From Lujinxingia sediminis (GTDB taxonomy: Bacteria; Myxococcota_A; Bradymonadia; Bradymonadales; Bradymonadaceae), in assembly GCF_004005565.1 (NCBI RefSeq), contig NZ_SADD01000001.1, positions 868,001-932,000 on the forward strand: 64,000 nt of DNA. The letters are read 5' to 3'. The first letter of the stretch is position 1, and the number at the start of each line of letters is the position of its first letter. Below, one piece after another: positions 8,673 through 16,047 of the stretch. The position numbers were made by a program, and so were the translations under genes. The notes below the pieces were generated by a model, which saw nothing but the letters and a program-made list of their open reading frames with translations, was not told where the DNA came from and did not search any database.

Positions 8673-10640
8673 TCAGGGAGGGGTGCTCTGGAGGTAGCCG
8701 TTATCCCCCCAGCAGGTCACCTCACCCGCGTTATTGATCGCACAGGAGTGACGGTGCCCGACGCTGATCTGGGCGAAGGTTTCGGGGGCCGCGGGGGTGT
8801 CGGTGATCTGGTCATCATCATCGCGGCCCCAGCAGGTCACGGTGCCCGTGTCGTGGAGCGCACAGGTGTGGAACGTCCCAGCGCTGACCTGCACCACCGG
8901 CGCCAGGGACATGGAGCCTGAGACCTGGTTGTAGGAATCGTCCCCCCAACAACTTACCCCACCGGATGCGTCGACGGCGCAGGTATGGAAATCTCCGGCG
9001 TCGAGTTGCACAACGTCGCTAAGGCTGCTCGGTACCGTCAGTTGACCTTCGTCGTTATCCCCCCAGCAGGTGACAGTGCCATCCCTTTTGAGAACGCAGG
9101 TATGGCGGGTGCCTGCGCTGACGTGCTTTACCGCCGATAGAGAGGCGGGCACGGTGCTCTGGTCGTAGTTGTCGCGACCCCAGCACGTCACCAGGCCATC
9201 TTCATCGAGCGCACAGCTGTGGTCTCTGCCGGCGCTGACCTGCACGATTTCGTCAAGGGCTGCGGGCACATCGCATTGGCCATAGTTGTTCATTCCCCAA
9301 CAGCTCACCTGGCCATCCGTGTTGAGCGCGCACATCGAGTTGTACCCGGAGCTCACCCGGGTCACCGTACCGAGGGAGCCGGGCACGGTAGTTTGACCGT
9401 AGTCGTTGTTGGCGTTGGGTTGCCCCCAGCAGATCACCTGGTGGTTTTCGTTGACCATACAGGTGTGTGAGGCTCCCGCGCTCACGTGCGGGCGAAAGGT
9501 TGAGGTGCACTCGCGGTCGCTCGTCGGGGTCGGCGGTGTGGACTCACTCTCGCCGGGCGAGCAGACCGTGAGAGGTGTGCATTCGCGGTCGCTGGTGGGA
9601 GTAGGGGCTGTCGACTGGAACTCGTCTGAGGTGCACGCGGTGAGCGCCGTGCACTCACGGTCGCTGGTGGGAGTGGGGGCCGTCGACTGGTACTCGTCTG
9701 AGGTGCACACGGTGAGCGCCGTGCACTCACGGTCGCTGGTCGGCGTCGGCGGCGTTGATTCAAATTCGTTGGAGGCGCAGACACTCAGGGCGGTGCACAC
9801 GCGGTCATGTGTCGCATCACCCTCATCGTCGGCGTGTTGGGTGGCGGTGCATGCGGTGCGCGCGACACACTCCGTGGCAGGGTTAGCGTCGTGATCCCAG
9901 GTGTCTGCCCCGGTGCCGCAGTGTGTGATCGGGGCCTCGCCGCCGGCGCAGTATTGACCCGACGCGCAGGCGTTGCAGTCGGTCGATGAAGACGCAGATT
10001 GGACCGTTCCGGCGGGGCAGACGTCAGGCTCAAGGCACACCGTCTGGTTGGGGCCCGAGGTCGACGTCCCATCTTCGCAAGGCGCGCATTCTCGATCGCT
10101 CGTGGGGCTGCCTGCCGCGACCACAAACTCGCCAGCCACGCACATCGTCCAATCCGTGCAGCTTGCTGCATTGGTCTCGGTGCTGAATGTGCCGCTCGAA
10201 CACGCGGCGCACTCACGGTCGCTGGTGGGGGTGGCCTCCGCGCGAACATACTCGCCAGGGGCGCAGTCATTGAGAGGATAGCATTCGCCATCATCAGCTG
10301 CGTATTCCCCGGAATCGCACTCCGGGATGGGGATGCACTCCGAGCCGTCATCGGCCAGGTATTCGTCGGGACCGCAGTCGAGAACATCGTTGTCCTCCAC
10401 GTCGCTATCTTCACCCCCGTCGAAGGTGGCATCTTCGCCTGCATCGTCTTCGGTGATATCGGCATCTTCGTGCTCGCACCCTGTATCAGCCTGTGGCGAG
10501 CAGGGCGCCTGCGCCGTACTGCTTCCGCCGCAGCCCGCACCAAAGAGGAGCGCAATCAGCAGCGCGGCTGGCAACCAGGAGGATGTTGAGACCTGTGATG
10601 AGATAGGGGCAATTCGATCGAAGTGGGGAGTGTGGAGCAT
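8673..10640 (-). CDS. Surface lipoprotein with Cys-rich TNFR-like repeats and seven RCC1-type repeats
   Basis: The 655-residue protein has a lipoprotein signal ending in lipobox LFGAGC (Cys37). An acidic Asp/Glu linker (about 45-85) follows. Residues about 90-355 form Cys-rich repeats ending in TPTSDREC, four of them in exact 24-residue tandem. The C-terminal 295 residues hold seven RCC1-type repeats, each with a pair of cysteines in H-S/T-C...G-x-V-x-C-W-G. Seven such repeats fit one closed beta-propeller, with a disulfide possible in each blade. It is probably exported and anchored in the outer membrane facing outward, as a binding or adhesion protein; the ligand is unknown. A shortened paralog lies at 6192. 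Confidence 0.85.
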   Translation of the reverse strand: MLHTPHFDRIAPISSQVSTSSWLPAALLIALLFGAGCGGSSTAQAPCSPQADTGCEHEDADITEDDAGEDATFDGGEDSDVEDNDVLDCGPDEYLADDGSECIPIPECDSGEYAADDGECYPLNDCAPGEYVRAEATPTSDRECAACSSGTFSTETNAASCTDWTMCVAGEFVVAAGSPTSDRECAPCEDGTSTSGPNQTVCLEPDVCPAGTVQSASSSTDCNACASGQYCAGGEAPITHCGTGADTWDHDANPATECVARTACTATQHADDEGDATHDRVCTALSVCASNEFESTPPTPTSDRECTALTVCTSDEYQSTAPTPTSDRECTALTACTSDEFQSTAPTPTSDRECTPLTVCSPGESESTPPTPTSDRECTSTFRPHVSAGASHTCMVNENHQVICWGQPNANNDYGQTTVPGSLGTVTRVSSGYNSMCALNTDGQVSCWGMNNYGQCDVPAALDEIVQVSAGRDHSCALDEDGLVTCWGRDNYDQSTVPASLSAVKHVSAGTRHTCVLKRDGTVTCWGDNDEGQLTVPSSLSDVVQLDAGDFHTCAVDASGGVSCWGDDSYNQVSGSMSLAPVVQVSAGTFHTCALHDTGTVTCWGRDDDDQITDTPAAPETFAQISVGHRHSCAINNAGEVTCWGDNGYLQSTPP

Positions 10641-10900
10641 TTTAAGAACAACCCATCATGAGGGGAGACATCCTGACGTTAAAGGGTCGGACGAGCAGGA
10701 CATATCCTTGAAAAACTGGATAAGACGATGTGCGACAGAGCATAACGGGCGATCCAATCGGGCTCAAGCGCCGCTTCATCCGATGCATCGAGGGTTCTGT
10801 CCGAGGGCAAGAGCGAGCGAGCATCGCCTGCGGTTCATGGTGAGCGTGACGCCCTGTGGCGTGAGGCCTACGACATAATGATGCGATGACAGTTGCGTGA

Positions 10901-10921
10901 ATATGATGACCGGTCTACATT
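10901..10921. promoter_or_regulatory. Operator-like repeat upstream of the TetR gene
   Basis: The segment atatgatgaccggtctacat contains the 8-bp palindrome gaccggtc at 10908-10915. Nearly the same 21 bp, with one mismatch, recurs at 11618-11638 at the start of the next gene. TetR proteins of the LmrA/YxaF type bind accggt-centred palindromes, so autoregulation is likely but inferred. Confidence 0.6.
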
Positions 10922-10965
10922 GGTGCCGAACGTGACGATGAACTTTGGTGGCAAGGGAGCTACGC

Positions 10966-11535
10966 ATGAGCAAAGGCGAAGAAACACGCGAGCGGATGAT
11001 CACGACGGCGACCCGTCTTTTTCAGGCGCAGGGCTATGCGGCGACGGGACTCAAGCAGATTCTCAGCGAGAGCGGCACGCCCCGAGGCTCGCTCTATTTT
11101 CATTTCCCAGACGGCAAAGAAGAGCTCGCCGTCGAAGTTGTAGCTCGCCACGGTGAGGACTTCGCGCAGACGTTGGAAGAGGTGATGAACGCCTCGCCAG
11201 ACGCCGTCACAAGCGCCCGGCAGATCGTCGACCTGCTCGCCAGGGAGTGTGAGGCCACCGCCTGTCAGACCGGCTGCCCGGTGGGGGCCATTGCCTTCGA
11301 GATGGCCAACACCTCGGAGAGACTTCGTAAGGCCACCCGCGAGGTCTTTGAGCGATGGAGCGGCATCCTCGCCAGGCGCTTGAGCGCCGACGGCATCTCT
11401 CCCGACGACGCTCGTCAACGCGCGCGCGCCGCGATTTGCGCGATCGAAGGGGCGCTCGTGCTGACTCGCGCGTACGGCGATGCCAGCATTCTTCACGACC
11501 TTCGGGAGAGGCTTCCCGCGTTGCTTTCCGACTGA
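10966..11535 (+). CDS. TetR/AcrR-family transcriptional regulator (LmrA/YxaF-like)
   Basis: The 189-residue protein has a TetR DNA-binding domain at residues 1-55: TRERMITTATRLFQAQGY, then TGLKQILSESGTPRGSLYFH with the family's conserved Y-F-H end and PDGKEELA. The C-terminal ligand domain carries ACQTGCPVGAIAFEMA, a pattern common in the LmrA/YxaF subgroup. ATG 10966 is preceded by gggag; an in-frame GTG at 10945 is less likely. The downstream SDR gene starts 84 bp later and shares the operator-like repeat. The regulator therefore probably represses itself and the SDR gene until a small ligand binds. Confidence 0.9.
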   Translation: MSKGEETRERMITTATRLFQAQGYAATGLKQILSESGTPRGSLYFHFPDGKEELAVEVVARHGEDFAQTLEEVMNASPDAVTSARQIVDLLARECEATACQTGCPVGAIAFEMANTSERLRKATREVFERWSGILARRLSADGISPDDARQRARAAICAIEGALVLTRAYGDASILHDLRERLPALLSD

Positions 11536-11617
11536 GCTTTCGTTTCGTATCGCCCGCGCGTTGCCTAACGCGCACAAAACCGGCCCGTAGAGAGGCCTCT
11601 TTCTTCTGGAGATGATA

Positions 11618-11638
11618 ATATGATGACCGGTCTGCATT
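11618..11638. promoter_or_regulatory. Second copy of the TetR operator-like repeat
   Basis: This copy (palindrome gaccggtc at 11625-11632) overlaps the ATG at 11620 of the SDR gene. A repressor here would block a promoter just upstream or act as a roadblock. Confidence 0.55.
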
Positions 11639-12720
11639 TTGATATTGTTCTTGTGACAGGAGCCACTGGATTTATCGGCCGCTGGTTGCTCCTCGAACTC
11701 ACAGCGAATGGGGTCGAGGTGTGCGCGCTGATCCGCAACCCCGAGGCGCGTCTTCCGGAGCTGCGCGCATGGGTGAACGCGAGGGGAGGGGATGGCGCAA
11801 AGCTGCACGCTGCGGCCTTTGATTTGAGCGATCCTGATCTCGGCCTCAATGATGAAGGCCGTACCTGGCTTGCGCGTGCCGAAGCGGTCTACCACCTGGC
11901 TGCGCGTTTCGACTTTGGGATGCCACTGGAGGCCACGCGCCGCGACAACGTGGAGGCATCGTCGCGTCTGGTGGAGCTCTTGGCCGGCAGCGCGCGCCTG
12001 CGGCGGCTGGTGCATCTGAGCGGCTACCGGACCGAAGGAAAGGAGGCGCGAGAGCTGGATGTGAATGACGCCCGTGCGCTCTCGCGCTTCTACCGGGCGC
12101 ACGGCGCCTACGAGGGCTCCAAGGTGGAGGCCCACTACCGCGTCGCCGAGGTTGCTGCGAGGCATGATGTGCCGCTAACCCGCATCAGCCCTGCCTCTGT
12201 GATCGGTGACAGTCGCAGCGGTGAGACGACGCAAGAGCTCGGCCTGGCCGAGACCCTGCAGCGTTTGCACGCCCGCCAGCTACCGGTGCTTCCGGGCAAC
12301 CGCGAGAGCTGGCTGCCGGTCATCGCTGTCGACACGCTCGCTGCACTGCTCGCCAGGGTGCCCGGCGACGCCGATTCACTCGGTGGACATGTGGTGGTCT
12401 TGGATGAGCGCACGCCAAGTCTGCGCGAGCTCATCGCGCTGGCCGCTCGCCATATGAATGTGCCCGCGCCTCGCTTTTCGGTGCCGGTGGGGATCGTGCG
12501 CTGCCTGCCGATGGCGCTCACCGGGGTGCACCCGGAGGCGCTGACCTTTGTGAGCAGCGATCGCTACGACGCGCGGCCCGTCACCGCGCTTGCGTCTCGA
12601 GTCGGCGTGAAATTGCCGGACATCGAGACGAGCCTGAAGCGATGGATCGACTTTCTGGTGGCGACAGACTTCGGGCAACGCGAGCCTGATGGGCGCGCGA
12701 CGACACAGCGGGCGGCGTAA
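11620..12720 (+). CDS. Extended SDR, NAD(P)-dependent epimerase/dehydratase-type oxidoreductase
   Basis: The 366-residue protein opens with a Rossmann fold carrying the extended-SDR dinucleotide motif VTGATGFIGRW (residues 12-22). It also has a YEGSK catalytic Y-x3-K, and the middle segment VYHLAARFDFG follows the usual third beta-strand pattern. Such enzymes oxidise, reduce or epimerise nucleotide-sugars, flavonoids, steroids or aldehydes; the substrate here is unknown. The start at 11620 has ggag eight bases upstream (another ATG follows directly at 11623) and overlaps the second operator copy. It lies downstream of a TetR gene with the same operator, which suggests an inducible detoxification role. 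Confidence 0.85.
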   Translation: MMTGLHFDIVLVTGATGFIGRWLLLELTANGVEVCALIRNPEARLPELRAWVNARGGDGAKLHAAAFDLSDPDLGLNDEGRTWLARAEAVYHLAARFDFGMPLEATRRDNVEASSRLVELLAGSARLRRLVHLSGYRTEGKEARELDVNDARALSRFYRAHGAYEGSKVEAHYRVAEVAARHDVPLTRISPASVIGDSRSGETTQELGLAETLQRLHARQLPVLPGNRESWLPVIAVDTLAALLARVPGDADSLGGHVVVLDERTPSLRELIALAARHMNVPAPRFSVPVGIVRCLPMALTGVHPEALTFVSSDRYDARPVTALASRVGVKLPDIETSLKRWIDFLVATDFGQREPDGRATTQRAA

Positions 12721-12933
12721 ACGACCGAAACCCGATGCGAGGTTAGGGCGGAGACGTTAAGCTACCGCCAGCACACAGGAGCCTGCCAGGCTCCGACGAA
12801 GCCTGGGTGGCTCAGGCCACGACCTCGCGGTCCGGGGGGAGGGTGCCGCAAGCGTTGTCGGCCGGCTATCTTTCGTAGGATGCGTCTTGAGGCGCTACTT
12901 CTCGCGCTATGACTGGCGCTCAGGTTGGTCGTG

Positions 12934-13280
12934 ATGGTCGAGTATCTCCCCCTTGTTCAGTCGATGGTTCACTACAGCCTGCATCTACTCGCGCCCGGGC
13001 TTATCGCCTGGATCTTCTTTCGGAAGCAGTGGAAGAAGGCGTGGCTGATCATGCTGGCGACGATGCTCGTCGACCTCGACCACCTCTTCGCGTGGCCAGA
13101 TGTATTTGTGCCCGATCGGTGTGGGATCGGATTTCATCCGCTGCATTCGTATCCGGCGATCGCCGTGTATGCGGTGGGATGCTTCTTTCGCCCGCTGCGC
13201 ATCGTCGCGGTCGGACTCCTCTTCCACATGGCACGGATTTTCAGGATTGCGTGTGGATGCGGTGTCTGGGTTCGATTTGA
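12934..13280 (+). pseudogene. DUF6122 membrane protein, copy A, with a C-terminal frameshift
   Basis: The frame matches the intact DUF6122 gene at 28864 almost residue for residue through VHYSLHLLAPGLIAWIFF, LVDLDHLFAWPDVF and GIGFHPLHSYPAI. After LLFHM one base is missing at about 13231: copy A has atggcacgg where the paralog has atggtcacc. The conserved ending TDFQDCVWM.CL continues in the next frame to a stop at 13280. As read, translation instead runs to 13341 with an unrelated Gly-rich tail. Three to four membrane spans with His/Asp motifs are typical. GTG 12931 and TTG 12925 are alternative starts. The function of the family is unknown. Confidence 0.78.
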
Positions 13281-13458
13281 GGCTGGAGGACTCTGGATGA
13301 AAGGGGGGGGGGCGCATGCATCGGGGGCATGTACGTCATAACGCGCGCGTGAGCTGGCGTGGGTGTATGAGGCCAGCACCGACGTTTGCTATCGTGTCGT
13401 GGTACGCCAAACACATCCGGCTGGCACGACAGAAGAGTTCATCATGAGGAGAGCGTTT

Positions 13459-13905
13459 ATGAACGCCCTGCGACACATCCTGCTGATCGTTTCCCTCTTG
13501 CTCTCGCCGGGGTGTGGAGGCGCGTTCACCTCCACGATTGTGCGAACCGACGGCGCCACGTTGGAGACCGTTCCGAGCTGCGTGACCCTGGGCGCCGACG
13601 GCATGCGCATGTTGCGTGGCACGGGTTTGGGAGATGGCATTGCGGCGAGCAACGTGGAGACGATTCGCAGCCACGCGGGGATGGAGTCGGTTGGGATTGG
13701 CACCACCGCGGTGGTCCTCGGAACGGCGTTGATGATCTGGTTTGCCTCCGACCAGCCCCGATCTGGGACGACGTGGAGACTTGCAACCGGGGGTGCGCTC
13801 GCTGGTCTCGGGCTGATCAACGCCATTGTGGGTGGGGTGATGTGGTCGCGATCCGCCAGCGCGCTCTCAAGCCTGTGTCATCCCCGCGCCACCATCCCTC
13901 GCTAG
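13459..13905 (+). CDS. Small lipoprotein with two membrane-like segments
   Basis: The 148-residue product begins MNALRHILLIVSLLLSPGC, a lipoprotein signal ending at a Cys. ATG 13459 has aggag seven bases upstream, which makes it a better start than ATG 13444. The mature part has a short beta-like stretch (TSTIVRTDGATLETV), then two hydrophobic segments (GIGTTAVVLGTALMIWFA and GGALAGLGLINAIVGGV) separated by a charged loop. This resembles small envelope proteins that sense or cap a bilayer. I do not recognise a family. It stands alone between DUF6122 copy A and the FAD oxidoreductase gene. Confidence 0.68.
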   Translation: MNALRHILLIVSLLLSPGCGGAFTSTIVRTDGATLETVPSCVTLGADGMRMLRGTGLGDGIAASNVETIRSHAGMESVGIGTTAVVLGTALMIWFASDQPRSGTTWRLATGGALAGLGLINAIVGGVMWSRSASALSSLCHPRATIPR

Positions 13906-14000
13906 CGCCGACCTGCATCCGAGGGGAAGTTTCCATATCGGATCGGGTGGCATTCTCTTCCGGTCTTTCGGGGTGGAAACGCATGGTTGTGCGTGCTGAA

Positions 14001-14019
14001 TGCAATTGAGTTGCAATTG
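14001..14019. promoter_or_regulatory. ttgcaatt double motif, copy 2
   Basis: The stretch tgcaattgagttgcaattg holds two tgcaattg half-sites ten bases apart, and 14006-14018 is the exact reverse complement of the 13-mer at 963-975. It lies about 130 bp before the FAD oxidoreductase start. Confidence 0.4.
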
Positions 14020-14149
14020 TGTTTGTTGCAGTGCAGCGGTGATGCCAGAGATGCTCTCGCTGGCTTCTGAGTATGTTGACTCGAACCAGGTCCGGAATGA
14101 CGTTGCGCCAGGGTGACGCGCCGGGGGCCGTGAACACGGGGAAGATCAT

Positions 14150-15496
14150 ATGCGTTTGGATTGGCTGATCATTGGCGGGGGGATTCATGGTGTGCATATC
14201 GCGGCGCGCTTACTCGGGGAGGCGAGGGTCTCGGCAGACGCGCTGCGGATCATCGATCCGGCCGATCGTCTCCTGATGCGCTGGCGGAGCTGCACCAGGA
14301 TCACGGGGATGACCCATCTGCGCTCGCCGGTGGTGCATCACCTCGATCTGAATCCCAGGTCCTTGAAGCGCTTCGCCAGCGACTACCGGAGCACCAGCAC
14401 AAGGACGTTCGCGCCGCCTTACGATCTGCCAGCGTTGGGTCTTTTCGATGCGCATTGCGACCAGGTCGTAGAGACCTTTGGCCTTGCTGAGCGCCACATC
14501 CAAGAGCGAGTCGTCGGCATGCACATCGGTTGCGAGGGCGTCTCGGTGCGTCTCTCGGGAGGGGACGAACTCACGGCCGGCAACATTGTGCTGGCTATCG
14601 GAGCGAGCGAGCAACCCCGGCGCCCGGCGTGGGCGCCGACTGAAAGTGAACGTGTTCAGCACGTCTTCGAGGAGGGGTTTGATGCGTGGCCCTGTGAGGC
14701 TCGCGAACGTGTAGCGGTGGTGGGTGGAGGGATATCCGCGGGGCAGGTCGCTTTGCGACTTAAGAAGGAGGGCCACGATGTGCATCTGGTCTCGCGACAT
14801 GCGCTGCGCCAGCATCAGTTTGACAGTGATCCGGGCTGGCTCGGCCCGAAGTTTATGTCCAGCTTTGGCCGCGAGCCAGATCTCGATCGGCGCCGTGCGA
14901 TGATTGTGGAGGCGCGCCACCAGGGCTCGGTACCGCCGGATATCGAGCGAGGACTGCGGACGGCCCTCGCTCGCGAGGAGATACGTTGGCATGAGGGCGA
15001 AGTCGAAGGGCTAGCCTCCAAGGAGCGGGCGCTCAAACTTCGACTCACGACCGGCGAGTCGCTTGAGGTGCAGCGGGTGCTTCTGGCAACCGGTTTCCGG
15101 TCGGAGCGACCCGGCGGAGCGATGCTCGACGAGCTGATCGCCTCGGCATCGTTGCCCTGTGCAGACTACGGCTACCCCATCGTCGATGCCTCGCTTCGCT
15201 GGCATCCGAGGGTTCATGTCTGCGGCCCCCTGGCGGAATTGGAGTTGGGGCCTGCGTCACGAAACATTGCCGGTGCTCGGCGGGCTGGCGATCGGCTCGT
15301 TTCGGTGGCGCGTGCGCAGCGTACGACGGGTCGGTGGCAGGCGTGCGTGAGCACACGAGGCATTGACCGAGGGGGGGCGGGCGCACACCTCAACGACGCC
15401 ACCTGCCTTCCGAAAAAAGTCGCGGCACACATTCAAACGATTCAGCGCTCGTCCTCAACATCCTCACATCGAAACACTCTCCCCGTGCCGCTGTAG
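14150..15496 (+). CDS. FAD/NAD(P)-binding oxidoreductase (N-hydroxylase/monooxygenase-like)
   Basis: The protein has two dinucleotide-binding sites: an N-terminal FAD site IIGGGIHGVHIA (residues 7-18) and a central NAD(P)H site VAVVGGGISAGQVAL. LLATGFRSE is the conserved A-T-G-F/Y strand of flavin monooxygenases and FAD/NAD(P) oxidoreductases such as lysine or ornithine N-hydroxylases (COG4529-like). The ATG at 14150 is preceded by ggggaag. After about residue 390 the sequence becomes Ser/Arg-rich and overlaps by 55 bp the convergent lipoprotein at 15442, so the tail may be frameshifted or extended. The substrate is unknown. A motif shared with a COG0523 GTPase gene lies upstream, hinting at metal-linked control. 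Confidence 0.8.
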   Translation: MRLDWLIIGGGIHGVHIAARLLGEARVSADALRIIDPADRLLMRWRSCTRITGMTHLRSPVVHHLDLNPRSLKRFASDYRSTSTRTFAPPYDLPALGLFDAHCDQVVETFGLAERHIQERVVGMHIGCEGVSVRLSGGDELTAGNIVLAIGASEQPRRPAWAPTESERVQHVFEEGFDAWPCEARERVAVVGGGISAGQVALRLKKEGHDVHLVSRHALRQHQFDSDPGWLGPKFMSSFGREPDLDRRRAMIVEARHQGSVPPDIERGLRTALAREEIRWHEGEVEGLASKERALKLRLTTGESLEVQRVLLATGFRSERPGGAMLDELIASASLPCADYGYPIVDASLRWHPRVHVCGPLAELELGPASRNIAGARRAGDRLVSVARAQRTTGRWQACVSTRGIDRGGAGAHLNDATCLPKKVAAHIQTIQRSSSTSSHRNTLPVPL

Positions 15497-15766
15497 AGGT
15501 TGTCTTCCAGGACCAGCGTGTCTCGAAGCACGACGTTGGCATCGTAGGTGGTCGCAGCTTCATTGCGCAGGTAGACGTTGACGTCGTTGGGCTCACGGAA
15601 CCAGTGGTTGTTTGTGGTGACATGACCCACTTCCGGGCCGTCGGGCTCGGCGTTGGTCATCCGTCGAATGGCGATTCGTTCATCGCTGAGGACAGGTTGG
15701 GGTCACGCAGGCTGCGCTGGCACAGATGAGCGTGAGGAGAACAAGGGTAATCATAAGGCTTTTCAT
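15442..15766 (-). pseudogene. Small lipoprotein gene interrupted by a frameshift
   Basis: On the minus strand, ATG 15766 starts MKSLMITLVLLTLICASAAC, a strong lipoprotein signal with a lipobox Cys at residue 20. The frame hits a TGA eight codons later. One base earlier or later, a good frame continues as LSDERIAIRRMTNAEPDG, VGHVTTNNHWFREPNDVNV and YLRNEAATTYDANVVLRDT to the stop at 15442. A four-base G run at 15699-15702 is the probable site. Removing one G restores an 107-residue lipoprotein. The mature part has the short strands of a beta-helix or jelly-roll but no family I know. Confidence 0.6.
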
Positions 15767-16047
15767 GGCTTTATTCCGGGTCATCGCATGGTGTGTTGGG
15801 TGAACGTATCAGCTCAATATTTCCATCACAATGACGTTCAAACATACGTTCGCAGAGATGGGGATGGGAGGGAAGGCTCCGTGTGTGGCCGACGTGAGTG
15901 CGAAGATGCCCCTGCTTGTTGTGTGCGGGATGAATGGTAGGTACGTTGCGTTACGTTTTTTCACCTCAGGTCGCTCATGCGGCGCTTTGTTTTTTTCCGG
16001 TGCTTCTCCGACACGTCTGCGGCCCCCTTCGCCGCAAAAGGTAGTTC

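Noticed and set aside
10960-12165. Minus-strand frame of 401 codons
   Set aside because: Antisense to the TetR and SDR genes, both of which have conserved motifs.
12778-12794. Short hairpin ggagcct-gcc-aggctcc after the SDR gene
   Set aside because: Stem of seven without U tract in GC-rich DNA; too weak to call a terminator.
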